Of a DNA stretch of 64,000 bases, positions 51,862 through 62,051 are shown piece by piece. Made by a program: the position numbers and the translations under genes. The number at the start of each line of letters is the position of its first letter. The stretch's first letter is position 1. The DNA comes from Bradyrhizobium monzae (GTDB taxonomy: Bacteria > Pseudomonadota > Alphaproteobacteria > Rhizobiales > Xanthobacteraceae), in assembly GCF_021458635.1 (NCBI RefSeq), contig NZ_JAIRDQ010000007.1, positions 298,973 through 362,972 on the forward strand, read 5' to 3'. The notes under the pieces were generated by a model. It was not told where the DNA came from. It made no database searches and saw only the letters and a program-made list of their open reading frames with translations.

Positions 51862-52415
51862 GATCGAATCCCTTCCTGATCACCACGGTTGACGTCCCAT
51901 GTGACAGACTTCGACCATTTCACCCGGCGGCTGAAAAGGAGCCGCGCCGGGACGTAAGTGTCCGACGGACCTTAATGGTGATGCGACGATCAAGGCACGA
52001 CAGGAAATCGGTAGAGGATAGTTTCGTGCTGCAGAACTTCTGCTCGTGGATCGATGAGCCCGAGCAGTCGCGAACAGCGTTGTAAGGTTGGACTTGGTCT
52101 TGCACCCTGCCAGGGATTTCCAAGTTGGATCCGATGGCAGCAATTTGAAATTGAGCCATCACACTCACCTCCTCTTAAAGGAGATATTTGCGCGCGATAT
52201 TCGCAATCAAAGATTGTCGCAATTTTCTGGTCGCCACGTGAGCCAGTTCACATCAACATCAATCACAGGTGAACGAGACTAGCAGACAAATGATGTAGCG
52301 TCTTGGAGTTCTGCGTACCTCAAGAGACGGTCGGTGCGCAAATTGCAAAGTACGGATACCGACAGCTGCCTGTGCTGCATTTGAACCCATTGTCTTGTCA
52401 AGGCTGGAGGTCCCC
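51862..52415. other. Intergenic region upstream of the AraC gene
   Basis: A minus-strand frame (52156-51920) reads MAQFQIAAIGSNLEIPGRVQ and ends RGSFSAAG. It looks partly protein-like but is unsupported. The plus-strand promoter of the AraC gene is expected near 52300-52400. Confidence 0.35.
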
Positions 52416-53372
52416 ATGTCTACGGACGCAGCCGATTTCGTATCGCATCGATTTTCGACGCGCGAACATCCGGAGCGGATGCGACTTCCACTATGGCGCG
52501 AGAGCTTTGTGCGGGGGATAGTCCACGCCGATGTCGAGCCTCTCGCGAACATTCCGTTTCAAGTCGACGCAACGCTGCAAGCGATCCGTGGTTTGCGCAC
52601 CCTCGCACTGAATGGCTCGCCAATGCGCTTCCAGCGCTTGCGGACGAGCATCGCCGACGGTGATGACTCGATCGGCCTTATCGTCTCCTCGCCCGGCAAA
52701 AGTCAGCTGACGCAGCGGGGCCGGGACATCGAGCTTTGCGCCGGCGGCGCAGTCTCGATTCTGCATTCGGAGCCCGCCACCGTCACCTATGTCGACGGAA
52801 TACTATTCGGTCTGGCCGTGCCCCGCGAGGCGCTTGCGCACCGCGTGACGGACATCGAGAGCCTCGCTATGCGACCGATCCCTCCGCGAAATGAACCGCT
52901 TCGCCTCCTCATGGCCTATCTGAAGTCGGCATTCAAGGAGGGGGCTCTGGCCGCCCCCAAGCTGCGTGATGTCGTCATGGCTCACACCTGTGACCTCGTA
53001 GCGCTCGCAGTCAGCGAGTGCGCTCCCTTGGGCGAGAGCGATGCGAGTGCGATCGTGGCCGCGCGCCACAGTGCCGTCCTCGACTACGTCGCGTCACACT
53101 TTCAGGAGCCCGGGCTCAGCGTCGAGGCGGTCGCTCGTTGCCAGGGCATTTCACCTCGCTATTTGCAGCGCCTGATGGCGCTGTCAGGATCATCGTTCAC
53201 CGGGCACGTGAATGAGCTACGTCTGCAACTTGCGCTCAAACTTCTGACCGAGGCGCGCGCCAGCGCGCAACTGATTTCCGATATCGCCCTGGAGGTGGGC
53301 TTCTCCGACCTTTCGCATTTCAATCGCCTGTTCCGAGCTCGCTTCGGCGATTCGCCGCGCGGGTTTCGCTAA
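52416..53372 (+). CDS. AraC-family transcriptional regulator
   Basis: 318 residues from the ATG at 52416, with GGAGG seven bases upstream. The N-terminal cupin-like ligand domain (about 30-180) has SSPGKSQLTQRGRDIELCAG. The C-terminal double helix-turn-helix has SVEAVARCQGISPRYLQRLM and DIALEVGFSDLSHFNRLFRA, ending RFGDSPRGFR, a canonical AraC end. No divergent partner gene is present, so the target is unknown. Confidence 0.93.
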   Translation: MSTDAADFVSHRFSTREHPERMRLPLWRESFVRGIVHADVEPLANIPFQVDATLQAIRGLRTLALNGSPMRFQRLRTSIADGDDSIGLIVSSPGKSQLTQRGRDIELCAGGAVSILHSEPATVTYVDGILFGLAVPREALAHRVTDIESLAMRPIPPRNEPLRLLMAYLKSAFKEGALAAPKLRDVVMAHTCDLVALAVSECAPLGESDASAIVAARHSAVLDYVASHFQEPGLSVEAVARCQGISPRYLQRLMALSGSSFTGHVNELRLQLALKLLTEARASAQLISDIALEVGFSDLSHFNRLFRARFGDSPRGFR

Positions 53373-53519
53373 ATCGGCAGGGATCGCCGCCGAGCCATGT
53401 GGCCTTGATCGGCCCATGCGCGAGATGCTGCTACCGAATGTCCGCTAATGGGATGGTCCGGCCGTGCTCCCGCCCCGCCAGCAAGTGAAGCTGCCAAGGG
53501 TGCCAAAGAAGGAGCACGC

Positions 53520-53860
53520 CATGTATCAGACACCCAATACCGCGTCGCCGTGATCGGGATCGATATCGGCAAGAACTCGTTCCACGTCGTAGACCACGAT
53601 GCACGGGGCGCCATCGTGCTGCGGCAAAAGTGGTCGCGTGGCCAAGTGGAAGCGCGGCTCGCCAATATGCAGGCTTGCCTGATCGGCATGGAAGCCTGCG
53701 TTGGCGCACATCACTTGAGCCGCAAACTCGCATCGCTTGGTCACGATCCAAGGTTGAGCCGGCCAGACGCGGCAATCGCTACCCGCGCGTTCTGTTCGTG
53801 CAGGCGGCATGGGTTGTGCTGGTCCTCGTCGGAGAGTTTGTAGCGCATGATTCCCCTTCG
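53520..53860 (+). pseudogene. IS110-family transposase relic with large internal deletion
   Basis: The N-terminal part reads YRVAVIGIDIGKNSFHVVDH, RGAIVLRQKWSRGQVEARLA and CVGAHHLSRKLASLGHD, an IS110 DEDD domain. Just after that, in another frame, RRGNRYPRVLFVQAAWVVLV is the very C-terminal part of the same family. About 200 codons between them are missing, so the copy was joined by an internal deletion. It is not the same subgroup as the element at 17961. Confidence 0.85.
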
Positions 53861-54158
53861 TTAGGGGATTTGAACCATGGCTCGGCAGTCAGGCTCAATG
53901 AGCCCTGCCCACGAGGTTGGCCGCGATGTGTGCCCGAAAGCGAATGCTCACTCTGGGTTTTGTCGAGTTTGACCCATTGGGACGTGCCCCAGCGGAGCCC
54001 GAAACGGTTCTCTTGTTGCTATGGCCAATCAGTTGCAATCGATCGCTGGCGCGCAAGTCATAGTTGCAAAACCTATGTATGTGTTGACCTCTCCCAACTA
54101 GACGTGCACTGCCAATTGCCACGATGAACATGCAGTGGCATGTAAGCAAAGGTGCGGG

Positions 54159-54746
54159 ATGATTGCGGCAGCTCGGGAAGCAGTCGATCTGCTGGTGCAA
54201 GCGGGGAATACCTGGCATTTTGATGGTACCCGACAGGGATTGCATGATCGAGACTGGATGGCCTTGCGGTTTCTGGCTCGTGCCAATCGGTTCTCACGGA
54301 CCCCCTCAGCACTAGCTCAGTTCGTCGGCCTTACTCGAGCCACCGTGTCCCAGATGGTCAAGGACTTGGAGGGAAAGGGCTACTTGGAGCGCAGGCGTTC
54401 TCCTATAGACAAACGGTCAGTAACTCTAGCTGTGACGCCGCAAGGCGAGAGGATCCTCGCAGGCGATCCAATTAAGCCGCTTGTGAATGCAATTTTCGCA
54501 CTTGAGCCTGGCGCAAATAAGTTTCGAGACATACTCCGTCAGGTCTTGGATGGTTTGAGCACCACTCAGCACTCCCATCATGCAGATACGTGCAAGGACT
54601 GCATTTTTTTGGCAGGAAAGGCTCCAGAACTTCCGCGCAAAATGCAGGCCGAATTTACCTGCCGATTTTTTCGGGCAGGTATCACAAGAGGCGAGCTCGA
54701 CCTTCTATGCGTTAATTTCGAACGTCGAGAAAGCCGTAAACGTTGA
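54159..54746 (+). CDS. MarR-family regulator with cysteine-rich C-terminus
   Basis: 195 residues. The winged helix has SALAQFVGLTRATVSQMVKD and GYLERRRSPIDKRSVTLAVT. The C-terminal 60 residues add HADTCKDCIFLAG, FTCRFFRAG and DLLCVNFE, four cysteines that could bind a metal or sense redox state. The ATG at 54159 is preceded by AAAGGTG; a GTG at 54135 is also in frame. The target is unknown. A strong hairpin follows the stop, then an IS91-family element. Confidence 0.88.
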   Translation: MIAAAREAVDLLVQAGNTWHFDGTRQGLHDRDWMALRFLARANRFSRTPSALAQFVGLTRATVSQMVKDLEGKGYLERRRSPIDKRSVTLAVTPQGERILAGDPIKPLVNAIFALEPGANKFRDILRQVLDGLSTTQHSHHADTCKDCIFLAGKAPELPRKMQAEFTCRFFRAGITRGELDLLCVNFERRESRKR

Positions 54747-55098
54747 GGGCCGCTTCTGTGAAGGGTTTCGGATGCCGGCCGCTTGAGGGACAGCGCGGCG
54801 TGTTCCGGCGGCCGGCGTCCGAAAGCCTCCAAGGGAGGAAACCGCGCTTGAGGGAACGTAAGGCCGTGCCGCGGGCTCTATGGGGATTTGAGTGCCACGG
54901 GCGACCTGGCTGGTTTGAATCGAGCCGATGCAACGAGTTGTGCGACGGTGGAGCGGCTGACGAATGAGTGGCGGGTGACGTCGAACTGGATAGGTTGCCC
55001 GACGATTTGCGACGGTAGGCAGAGAGCTGAACGTGCTCTGCCGTGGCCGGGCGAGAGCCGGCGAGCGCGACGGGCAGATTTGCGGAATTGTGACACGG
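54747..55098. other. Region between marR and IS91 element, with a long hairpin
   Basis: TTTCGGATGCCGGCCGC (54766-54782) pairs with GCGGCCGGCGTCCGAAA (54808-54824), 17 bp with one G-T pair and a 25-base loop, 19 bp after the marR stop. The remainder, to 55098, is probably the terminal non-coding end of the IS91-family element. Confidence 0.5.
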
Positions 55099-56299
55099 TC
55101 ATGAGGTGTCGAGCCTGATGACGGTCGCGGGAGCTGTCGGCCGATGTCGTGGCGTTGCACCGCGTTCGAAGACCTCGATGATGATCATGCGACCGCCGCA
55201 GCATGGACAAGGTGGCTTGGTGGGATCGTCGGCGGTAGCGGTGGGCTGGGCCTCAGGTTCTGCAACGGCGATCAGCTCACGGGCGCGTGCGATGTTGTCG
55301 GCGCAAGCGCCTTTTGCGAACAAAACCGTAATGGCGGATGCGGTGAAGGCCCTTGGGCAGCACGTGGATGAGAAAGCGGCGGATGAACTCGTCGATGGCG
55401 AGCGTCATCACCTTGAACCGGCCGGGTCCCTTGGTCCTGTAATCCTTCCACTTGAAGGTGACGCCGTTGTGGTCGAGCGCGATGAGGCGGCTGTTAGAGA
55501 TGGCAACGCGGTGGGTGTAGCGCGACAGATAGGCCAGCACGGCCTCGGGTCCGCCGAATGGCCGCTTTGCGTAGACAACCCATTCGGTCTTGCGCAGCGA
55601 CGCCAGAAGGGCCGCGAAGGATTTGGCATCGCCCGGCTCTGTGTGCTGGCCGAAGAAGCTCAGGCGGCCGGCTTGGTGGGCGGCGACGAGCTTCTCCAGA
55701 AACAGCCGCCGGAACAGGCGGGAGAGCACGCGCACGGGCAGGAAGAAGCCCGGCCGGCGGGACACCCAGCGCTGGCCATCGGGTGAGATGCCGCCGCCCG
55801 GCACGATCATGTGCACATGCGGGTGATGGGTCAGTGCCGAACCCCATGTGTGCAGCACGGAGGTGATGCCGATCCGGGCGCCCAGACGCCTGGGATCGGC
55901 GGCGATGGTCAGCATGGTCTCGGCCGAGACCTTGAACAGGAGATCGTAGAGGACGGCCTTGTTCTGGTAGGCGATGTCGGCGATGGCCGCAGGCAGGGTG
56001 AACACCAAATGATAGTAGGGCACCGGCAACAGGTCGGCCTCGCGCTCGGCGAGCCAGTCCTTGGCGGCGGCGCCCTGGCACTTCGGGCAGTGCCGGTTGC
56101 GGCAGGAGTTGTAGGCGATCGCCGTATAGGCGCAGTCCGCGCAGCGCGCGACATGGCCGCCGAGGGCTGCCGTGCGGCAACTCTCGATCGCCGACATCAC
56201 CTTCAGCTGGTCGAGGCTGACATGGCCGGCATGGGCTTGACGCCAGGCCGGGCCATGGCCACGGAGGATATCCGCAACCTCCAAAGCCGGGCGCGACAT
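55099..56299 (-). pseudogene. IS91-family transposase, frameshifted near its C-terminus
   Basis: From 56299: MSRPALEVADILRGHGPAWR, the zinc-binding CADCAYTAIAYNSCRNRHCP, the HUH motif in HHPHVHMIVPGGG, and the tyrosine region AYLSRYTHRVAIS, a complete rolling-circle IS91 transposase. After RIRHYGF the frame is wrong; the other frame (FAKGACADNIARARELIAVA, with CPCCGGRM) continues to a stop at 55099. One extra T in GGTTTTGTTCGC (near 55319) explains it. The first frame still gives a 340-residue protein with all catalytic motifs, so activity is not fully excluded. Confidence 0.85.
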
Positions 56300-56309
56300 G
56301 CGCGCCGCG

Positions 56310-57185
56310 TCAGCTGGGTGGCCGGATCTCCTTGAGCTTGAGCGCGATGTGCTCCAGCGGGCTCATGACCTCGCTGATCGTCTTGGTGGCGACGCGGGTA
56401 TAGAGCGCCGTGGTGTCGAGCTTGGCGTGACCGAGCAGCACCTGGATCACGCGGACATCGATGTTCTGCTTGAGCAGGTGCGTGGCGAAGCTGTGCCTCA
56501 GGGTATGCAGCGAGACGCGCTTGTTGATCTCCGCGATCTGGGCAGCGGCATGACAGGCGCGATTGAGCTGGCGCGTCGTCATCGGCTGGGCCGGATCGCG
56601 GCCCGGGAACAGCCAGCCCTGCGGGCGCGCTGCCTTCCATCAGGTCCGCAGCAGGTCGAGCAGGCTTGGCGACAGCATGACGTTGCGGTCCTTGCCACCC
56701 TTGCCCTGCTCGACGCGGATGATCATGCGCTTGCTGTCGACGTCGGAGATCTTGAGCGAGACCACCTCGTTGGCGCGCAGGCCGGCGCCGTAAGCGACAC
56801 TGAGCGCCGCCTTGTATTTGAGCCCTGGCGCAGCGTCGAGCAGCCGCGCCACCTCCTCCACGCTCAGCACCACCGGCAGCTTGCGGGGCTCGTGAACGAC
56901 ATGGGTATGCTCGATGATCTCGTGGCGCCTGAGCGTGACCTTAAAAAAGAACCGCAAAGTCGATACGGTCTGGTTGAGCGTTGGCACGCCAACGCCGCTC
57001 GCTGCCAGATGCAGCTGGTAGCGCCGCACGTCCTCGAAGCTCGCCGTATCGGGTGATCGCCCGAGAAACGCGGCGAAGTTCTTGACCCTTTGCACGTAGT
57101 CATGTTGGGTCTTCGGCGCGAACTTGCGGATCGTCATGTCTTCGATCATGCGCCGGCGCAACGGGCTCATTGCCTCGTCGGTCAT
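56310..57185 (-). pseudogene. IS91-associated tyrosine integrase with an in-frame stop
   Basis: One continuous frame of 292 codons broken by a single TGA at 56640-56642, where the family has Trp-Trp-Lys (here Arg-Thr-stop-Trp-Lys). The first part has MTIRKFAPKTQHDYVQRVKN and AYGAGLRANEVVSLK (catalytic Arg). The second has VSLHTLRHSFATHLLKQN (HxxR) and LLGHAKLDTTALYTRVA (His and Tyr). It lies ten bp upstream of the transposase and is the usual partner in this IS91 subgroup. The change looks like a TGG to TGA mutation. Confidence 0.88.
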
Positions 57186-57347
57186 GGGGATGCTCCTGTC
57201 TTGGGTGAAGGTCGCGAACCCCTCATCTCAAGACAGGACGCCCCGTTGCGCTATCCTCTCAGCCCTGCCGGCCGCCGTCGCGTTCTACCGCGCGAGCGGT
57301 TTAGTCCGTTGACCCGAACCGGACATGCCCTCAGAAGACCCTCGCCG

Positions 57348-60188
57348 TCAGTCGGCGACTTGCCTTCCGAGCTGGTCTAACAAAGCCCTAGCAGCCCTCA
57401 AGTCCGCAGTCGCGAAACCTTCAGTAAAAAGGGCATGAACCTCGGCCAATATTACCCTTGCCTCAGGAAGCCGGCCCTGTCGGACCATCAGTCTCGCGAA
57501 GCTCGTCGAGGTTCGAAGCCGCCACGACAAGGCGCGCTGATCGGCGGCAATGGTCAAAGATTGCAGGAAGCAGGATTCGGCACCTCGCAGGTCTGAGGCT
57601 TGCGCCAGCAGCTCTCCATATACACGCAACAATTCCGGCCTATTGTAGACGGCAGTTTGATCCGCAATTAGGGCGATTTCCCTCATGAGGTTCAAGGCCT
57701 GATCGAGGTCCCCCTCAGCGGCAAGGCTCTGGGCCAAAGTGCAGCTAAGCCAAGGGGTGTAAAGATTGTATTTTTCGACGTGCAAGTCGTTCAGGGACTC
57801 CCGCAACAATCTGATGCCAGCTTCCAACTCGCCGCGTCGAACGAGGATATCGCCCTTAAGGCCTACTCCGACCGACCTATACGGAGACAAAGAGTGCTCG
57901 CCGGCATGCTGGACCAACCGTTCGACGTAGTCTTCTGCCGTGGCAAAATCGCCTGCCCAATGAAACACGCTTGCGCCCCAGATAAGAGCAAGACAGGCGG
58001 TCACTGGATCTTGTTGTTCCAAAGTCTGAGCAGCATGTGCTGTTTCGATCGCTTGGTCCGGAAGGCCCAGCAACCACAAGGTCCTGGCCAGCACGATTTC
58101 CGGATCCCCGTGAAAGCCGAAAAAATTCGCAGCGAGCCGCTGGAGGCTCGCAGGCCGCCGAAGGGACGCCGCCAGTGCGGTCCGCGATTCGGTTAGATTG
58201 CCACTCAGATGATGGGAAATACCTGTCATCACCTGTGCTGCGGCAATAGCCGTGAGGTCTCCAAGATTCCGCGCAATCGCTTCAGCGTGTAACGCGGTCG
58301 GCAAAAGCCCGGCAATGTCTCCGACCCGACGATCATACATGTGCAGACCGCTGAGCAGCCGGAGTTGCGAAGCCCGGTCGTCCAGCGCTTCGGCAATCTC
58401 CAATGCGCGCTCAAGTGCCGAACGCGCCTGCTCGCTGTTGCCCCGGGTAAACATCAGGGAATAGCCGAGTTCGGTCAGAAGCATCATTTCGCAACGTGAG
58501 GCGCCCATGTTCCCATCGAGAACAGCAAGTGCACGCTCGCACCAATTTTGGCACTCACCGAGCAGCGAGAGACCGGCGAACAGTCGAGCCGCGCCGGCCG
58601 CAAGCTGCACTCCGAGGCTTGCATCTCCGGTCCCGGAAAAACTCCATTCCAGCGCTGCTCGAACATTTCCAAGTTGTTCGGGACCGAGCGACGCAAACGA
58701 TTGCGGCACGGTTGTCGGATCCGTTCCATTGCGCGCAAGTCTCTCCTGATAATGGAGCGCGTGGCGACGGGCAATCACGTCCGCTTCGCCACTCTCTCTG
58801 AGCTTGACTTGCGAGTACGCGCGCGTGGTATCCAGGAGCCGATACCGTCTTAATTCCCTGTTGGTTTCGGTAAAAACAAGGGACTTTCCTACGAGGTCCC
58901 CCAGCGCTTCGACAACTCTTCCCCGGTCTATGTGGTCGTCTGCCGCCACTGACTGGGCTTCCTCCAGTGTGAACGGCCCGACGAAGACGGACAACCGCCG
59001 CAGCACTATGCGCTCCCGATCTGGAACCAGGTCGTGGCTCCACTCCAGGGTTGCATTCAGCGTCTGATGGCGCGCCATAGCCGTGCGACGCCCCTGCCAC
59101 AACAATTTCATCTTGCTGTCCAGGAGCTGAGCCGTTTCCTGTAAGCCGTGTGTGCTGACGCGACCGGCTGCGAGTTCGACGGCAAGCGCAATGCCGTCCA
59201 GCTTGCGGCAGATTTCGCCGACGATCTGCGCATCCGCGTCGTTTAGCTCGCGTCTGTGACCTCCTGCGACGGCCCTTTCAATGAATAGGCGCGCGGACGA
59301 GTATTCTAGCAGCTGATCGACGCCCATGGCATGGTCGGCCGGTGGAACAGCCAGCGGCGACAGCGGATATACGTGCTCGCCTTCGACCCGCAGCGGCTCA
59401 CGGCTCGTAACCAGGACGCCGGCGCGAGCAGCCCCCTGGAAAATGGCCTCGGCAATTGCTGCGGCCGAGTCGACGACATGTTCGCAGGAGTCCAGAACCA
59501 GCAGTACCTGACGATCTCGCAAATGGCCGATGATGCTGGAAGTCGGATCACCCGACTGAACCAGGAGTCCAAGAGAGGCAGCCATTGCATGCGGCACGGA
59601 GCCAGCGGGTTTGAGCAAGCCAAGGTCGAGGAAGCAGATTCCGTCTTGGAACTGTTCAATCAGCCCGTGAGCAACGGCAAGCGCGACCGTGGTCTTTCCG
59701 ATCCCGCCGGGCCCGTGAATTGTCGTGAATCGGTGTGAAGTCAGAAGTTCTGCAACGGCGCGGACGTCATCATCTCGCCCGATCACCCTGGCCGGCCTTC
59801 GCGGCAGTCCGCTGGCATGTTCGTGGCGCGGCTCAAACGAGACGTTATCCCGCGCCGCGTTCCGGCGATCGACTTCGCCGACGAAGCAATAACCTCGCCC
59901 AGCCACGTTCGCGATGTAGTTTGCCCCCTCCCTGCCGTCCCCCAATGCCCTACGGAGGTTTGCGATGTGAACGCGCAGGCTGCTTTCCTCCACGGTGACG
60001 TCAGGCCACACTCCCGCGGTCAGCTGCTGCTTCGACATGATGTTGCCGGCGTTCTCGATCAACAGGATGAGAAGATCAAGTGCGCGGCCACCAAGTGGCA
60101 CATGCGCATCCTGTTTGAGGAGCCTCCGCTGCGATGGAAACAAGCGGAATGGACCAAATTCAACGCATGCTAGAGTGGCGCTCATCAC
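57348..60188 (-). CDS. Winged-helix transcriptional regulator with NTPase and helical-repeat domains
   Basis: About 946 residues. Residues 5-105 are an OmpR-type winged helix (MSKQQLTAGVWPDVTVEESS, ANVAGRGYCFVGEV). An NTPase follows with Walker A GPGGIGKTT (159-167) and Walker B VLLVLDSCEH near 226. The rest is TPR-like helices with repeated ALERALEIAEALDD-type segments. This build (DNA-binding, switch ATPase, repeats) is used by signal-dependent activators of the SARP/LuxR-ATPase kind. It is divergent from the four-gene oxidoreductase operon, whose regulator it probably is. Confidence 0.9.
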   Translation of the reverse strand: MMSATLACVEFGPFRLFPSQRRLLKQDAHVPLGGRALDLLILLIENAGNIMSKQQLTAGVWPDVTVEESSLRVHIANLRRALGDGREGANYIANVAGRGYCFVGEVDRRNAARDNVSFEPRHEHASGLPRRPARVIGRDDDVRAVAELLTSHRFTTIHGPGGIGKTTVALAVAHGLIEQFQDGICFLDLGLLKPAGSVPHAMAASLGLLVQSGDPTSSIIGHLRDRQVLLVLDSCEHVVDSAAAIAEAIFQGAARAGVLVTSREPLRVEGEHVYPLSPLAVPPADHAMGVDQLLEYSSARLFIERAVAGGHRRELNDADAQIVGEICRKLDGIALAVELAAGRVSTHGLQETAQLLDSKMKLLWQGRRTAMARHQTLNATLEWSHDLVPDRERIVLRRLSVFVGPFTLEEAQSVAADDHIDRGRVVEALGDLVGKSLVFTETNRELRRYRLLDTTRAYSQVKLRESGEADVIARRHALHYQERLARNGTDPTTVPQSFASLGPEQLGNVRAALEWSFSGTGDASLGVQLAAGAARLFAGLSLLGECQNWCERALAVLDGNMGASRCEMMLLTELGYSLMFTRGNSEQARSALERALEIAEALDDRASQLRLLSGLHMYDRRVGDIAGLLPTALHAEAIARNLGDLTAIAAAQVMTGISHHLSGNLTESRTALAASLRRPASLQRLAANFFGFHGDPEIVLARTLWLLGLPDQAIETAHAAQTLEQQDPVTACLALIWGASVFHWAGDFATAEDYVERLVQHAGEHSLSPYRSVGVGLKGDILVRRGELEAGIRLLRESLNDLHVEKYNLYTPWLSCTLAQSLAAEGDLDQALNLMREIALIADQTAVYNRPELLRVYGELLAQASDLRGAESCFLQSLTIAADQRALSWRLRTSTSFARLMVRQGRLPEARVILAEVHALFTEGFATADLRAARALLDQLGRQVAD

Positions 60189-60604
60189 GTCTCCCGGCAG
60201 CGTTAAATTCGGAAATGGATGTCTGATCGGCCAAACTGATACCCTAAAGAATTAGGCAAACGCCATCAGCCGGTGCAAAATGGGTCTGCGCCTCATCGAA
60301 CATATTCCGACTGGGCTCCAGTCGAGGCAAGAGTGCCTGAGCTGCCCTTTTTCATTATAGCACGGTCACGATGTGCAAGGCGCGGTCGGACGGCCGCAGC
60401 CGCCGGCGACGCGACCTTCAAGCTGCTTTGACAGTCGCGGGGGCGTCGCTGCGCTCACGTAATATCACGCCGGCTCCGGCCCGCTGCGCGGGCGTCACAA
60501 CAACTCACACCGATTCACTGGCGTCTGGCGGGTCGATGCGGCCATGGTCTGTCGCAACGCTGGCTCTTCAGCAAGCAGTCATTCACGAAGCGAGCAGGCA
60601 GATC
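60189..60604. promoter_or_regulatory. Divergent promoter region
   Basis: 416 bp between the divergent regulator and the oxidoreductase operon. Both promoters are expected here. No clear -35/-10 pair or palindrome was picked out. Confidence 0.45.
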
Positions 60605-61597
60605 ATGACTACGAAAAACTCAATGGTTGCCATGATTTCTCATGGAGACAGTGCGCCATTCGTCCGCGAGACACTCGCTCGCCCGACGGCTGGTCCGGGC
60701 CAGGTGCTGGTTCGTGTCAAAGCGAGCGGTGTCAATCCGCTGGATCTCAAAATCCGGAGCGGAAAGGCGCCTCATGCCAAGCACCCGCTTCCTGCGATCC
60801 TAGGGATGGACCTGGCAGGAACGGTCGAGGCGGTCGGAGCCGACGTTGCGGCCTTTGCACCCGGCGACGAGGTCTATGGGCTCACTGGAGGTATCGGCGG
60901 TCTGCAGGGATCCCTGGCGGAATTCGCCGCGGTCGATGCGGATTTGCTCGCGCCGAAGCCCGCAAACCTCACCATGCGCGAAGCAGCCGCGATCCCGCTG
61001 GTCTTCATTACGGCATGGGAAGGCCTGGTCGACCGCGCCGAGGTCCATGCGGGACAGAAAGTTCTGGTTCAGGGAGCCGGCGGCGTCGGCCAAATGGTCA
61101 TCCAGATCGCCCGTGCCTTCGAGGCGGAGGTGTACGCCGTGGACAAATCTGCTCAGCGCAGTTCGATCGAACAGCTCGGCGCCACAGCCATCGATCGCCA
61201 CCGCTTTACAGTCGAAGAGTATGTGGACGACCACACCAAGGGGCGCGGTTTCGACATCGTCTACGACACAGTCGGTGCCCTGGACGCTTCGTTCAACGCG
61301 GTCACGCGCTTTGGTCGCGTCGTCAGTTGCCTGGGCTGGAGCACCCATTCTCTTGCTCCGCTCTCGTTCCGGGCGGCAAGCTATTCGGGCGTGTTTACTC
61401 TGCTGCCAATGCTGACCGGCCAGGGTCGAGCCCATCACGGACAAATCCTGCGCGAGGCAACGCGACTCGCGGAGGCCGGAAAGATAACGCCTCGTCTCGA
61501 TCCGCGCCGATACACCTTCAATTCCGTGTCTGACGCCCATCGGGCGATCGAAGATCGCAGCGCCGCGGGCAAGATCGTCATCGATATCGGCGAATAA
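60605..61597 (+). CDS. NADPH-dependent quinone oxidoreductase-like, MDR superfamily
   Basis: 330 residues from the ATG at 60605. The fold is that of quinone reductase-type medium-chain dehydrogenases: RVKASGVNPLDLKIRSGKAP, ILGMDLAGTVEAVGADVAAF, VLVQGAGGVGQMVIQIARAF (the NADPH site) and the end AAGKIVIDIG. The structural zinc cysteines are absent, as in QOR/crotonyl-type members. First gene of a four-gene operon; the next starts 30 bp after. It probably reduces a quinone or enone. Confidence 0.93.
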   Translation: MTTKNSMVAMISHGDSAPFVRETLARPTAGPGQVLVRVKASGVNPLDLKIRSGKAPHAKHPLPAILGMDLAGTVEAVGADVAAFAPGDEVYGLTGGIGGLQGSLAEFAAVDADLLAPKPANLTMREAAAIPLVFITAWEGLVDRAEVHAGQKVLVQGAGGVGQMVIQIARAFEAEVYAVDKSAQRSSIEQLGATAIDRHRFTVEEYVDDHTKGRGFDIVYDTVGALDASFNAVTRFGRVVSCLGWSTHSLAPLSFRAASYSGVFTLLPMLTGQGRAHHGQILREATRLAEAGKITPRLDPRRYTFNSVSDAHRAIEDRSAAGKIVIDIGE

Positions 61598-61627
61598 CCA
61601 ACCACAAGAGCAACAAGGAGAATTGTC

Positions 61628-61927
61628 ATGCCTTTCGTAAACGTCAAGCTGGTCGACGGTGTCTTCACGCCCGAGGAAAAACACGCCATGGCCAAGGCCC
61701 TCACCGATGTGATGGTCAAATTCGAGGGATCGGAAGCCTTCCGCGAAGTGGTCTGGGTGCTGATTGAAGAGCTCCATACCGACGGTTGGCACATCGGCGG
61801 ACGTCCGTTCGAGGGACCGAAGTCGCTGATGGACACGCTCGGAAAGTCGAAGGCTGTCTACGAGACTATCAACGGGCGGCCGACCACGCGCGAGGAACTT
61901 GCCCGGGCCGCGCCCATCCGCAGCTGA
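61628..61927 (+). CDS. 4-oxalocrotonate tautomerase-like protein
   Basis: 99 residues with the catalytic Pro directly after the initiator: MPFVNVKLVDGVFTPEEKHA. The tautomerase fold continues with VMVKFEGSEAFREVVWVLIE. Longer than the 62-residue 4-OT subunit, as in the tautomerase-like proteins of other operons. AAGGAGA precedes the ATG. Pro-1 would act as general base in enol-keto conversion or dehalogenation; substrate unknown. Confidence 0.9.
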   Translation: MPFVNVKLVDGVFTPEEKHAMAKALTDVMVKFEGSEAFREVVWVLIEELHTDGWHIGGRPFEGPKSLMDTLGKSKAVYETINGRPTTREELARAAPIRS

Positions 61928-62051
61928 CTCGGCTCTGCAGTTCACCTGGCTGCCAACACTGCAGTTCCGGCTGCAGATTCACCGAACGCTGTCCAATTGG
62001 CTGTCCTCAGACAAAGTTGATCACAGACCACCATCGGTAAAGGGAAGGACT

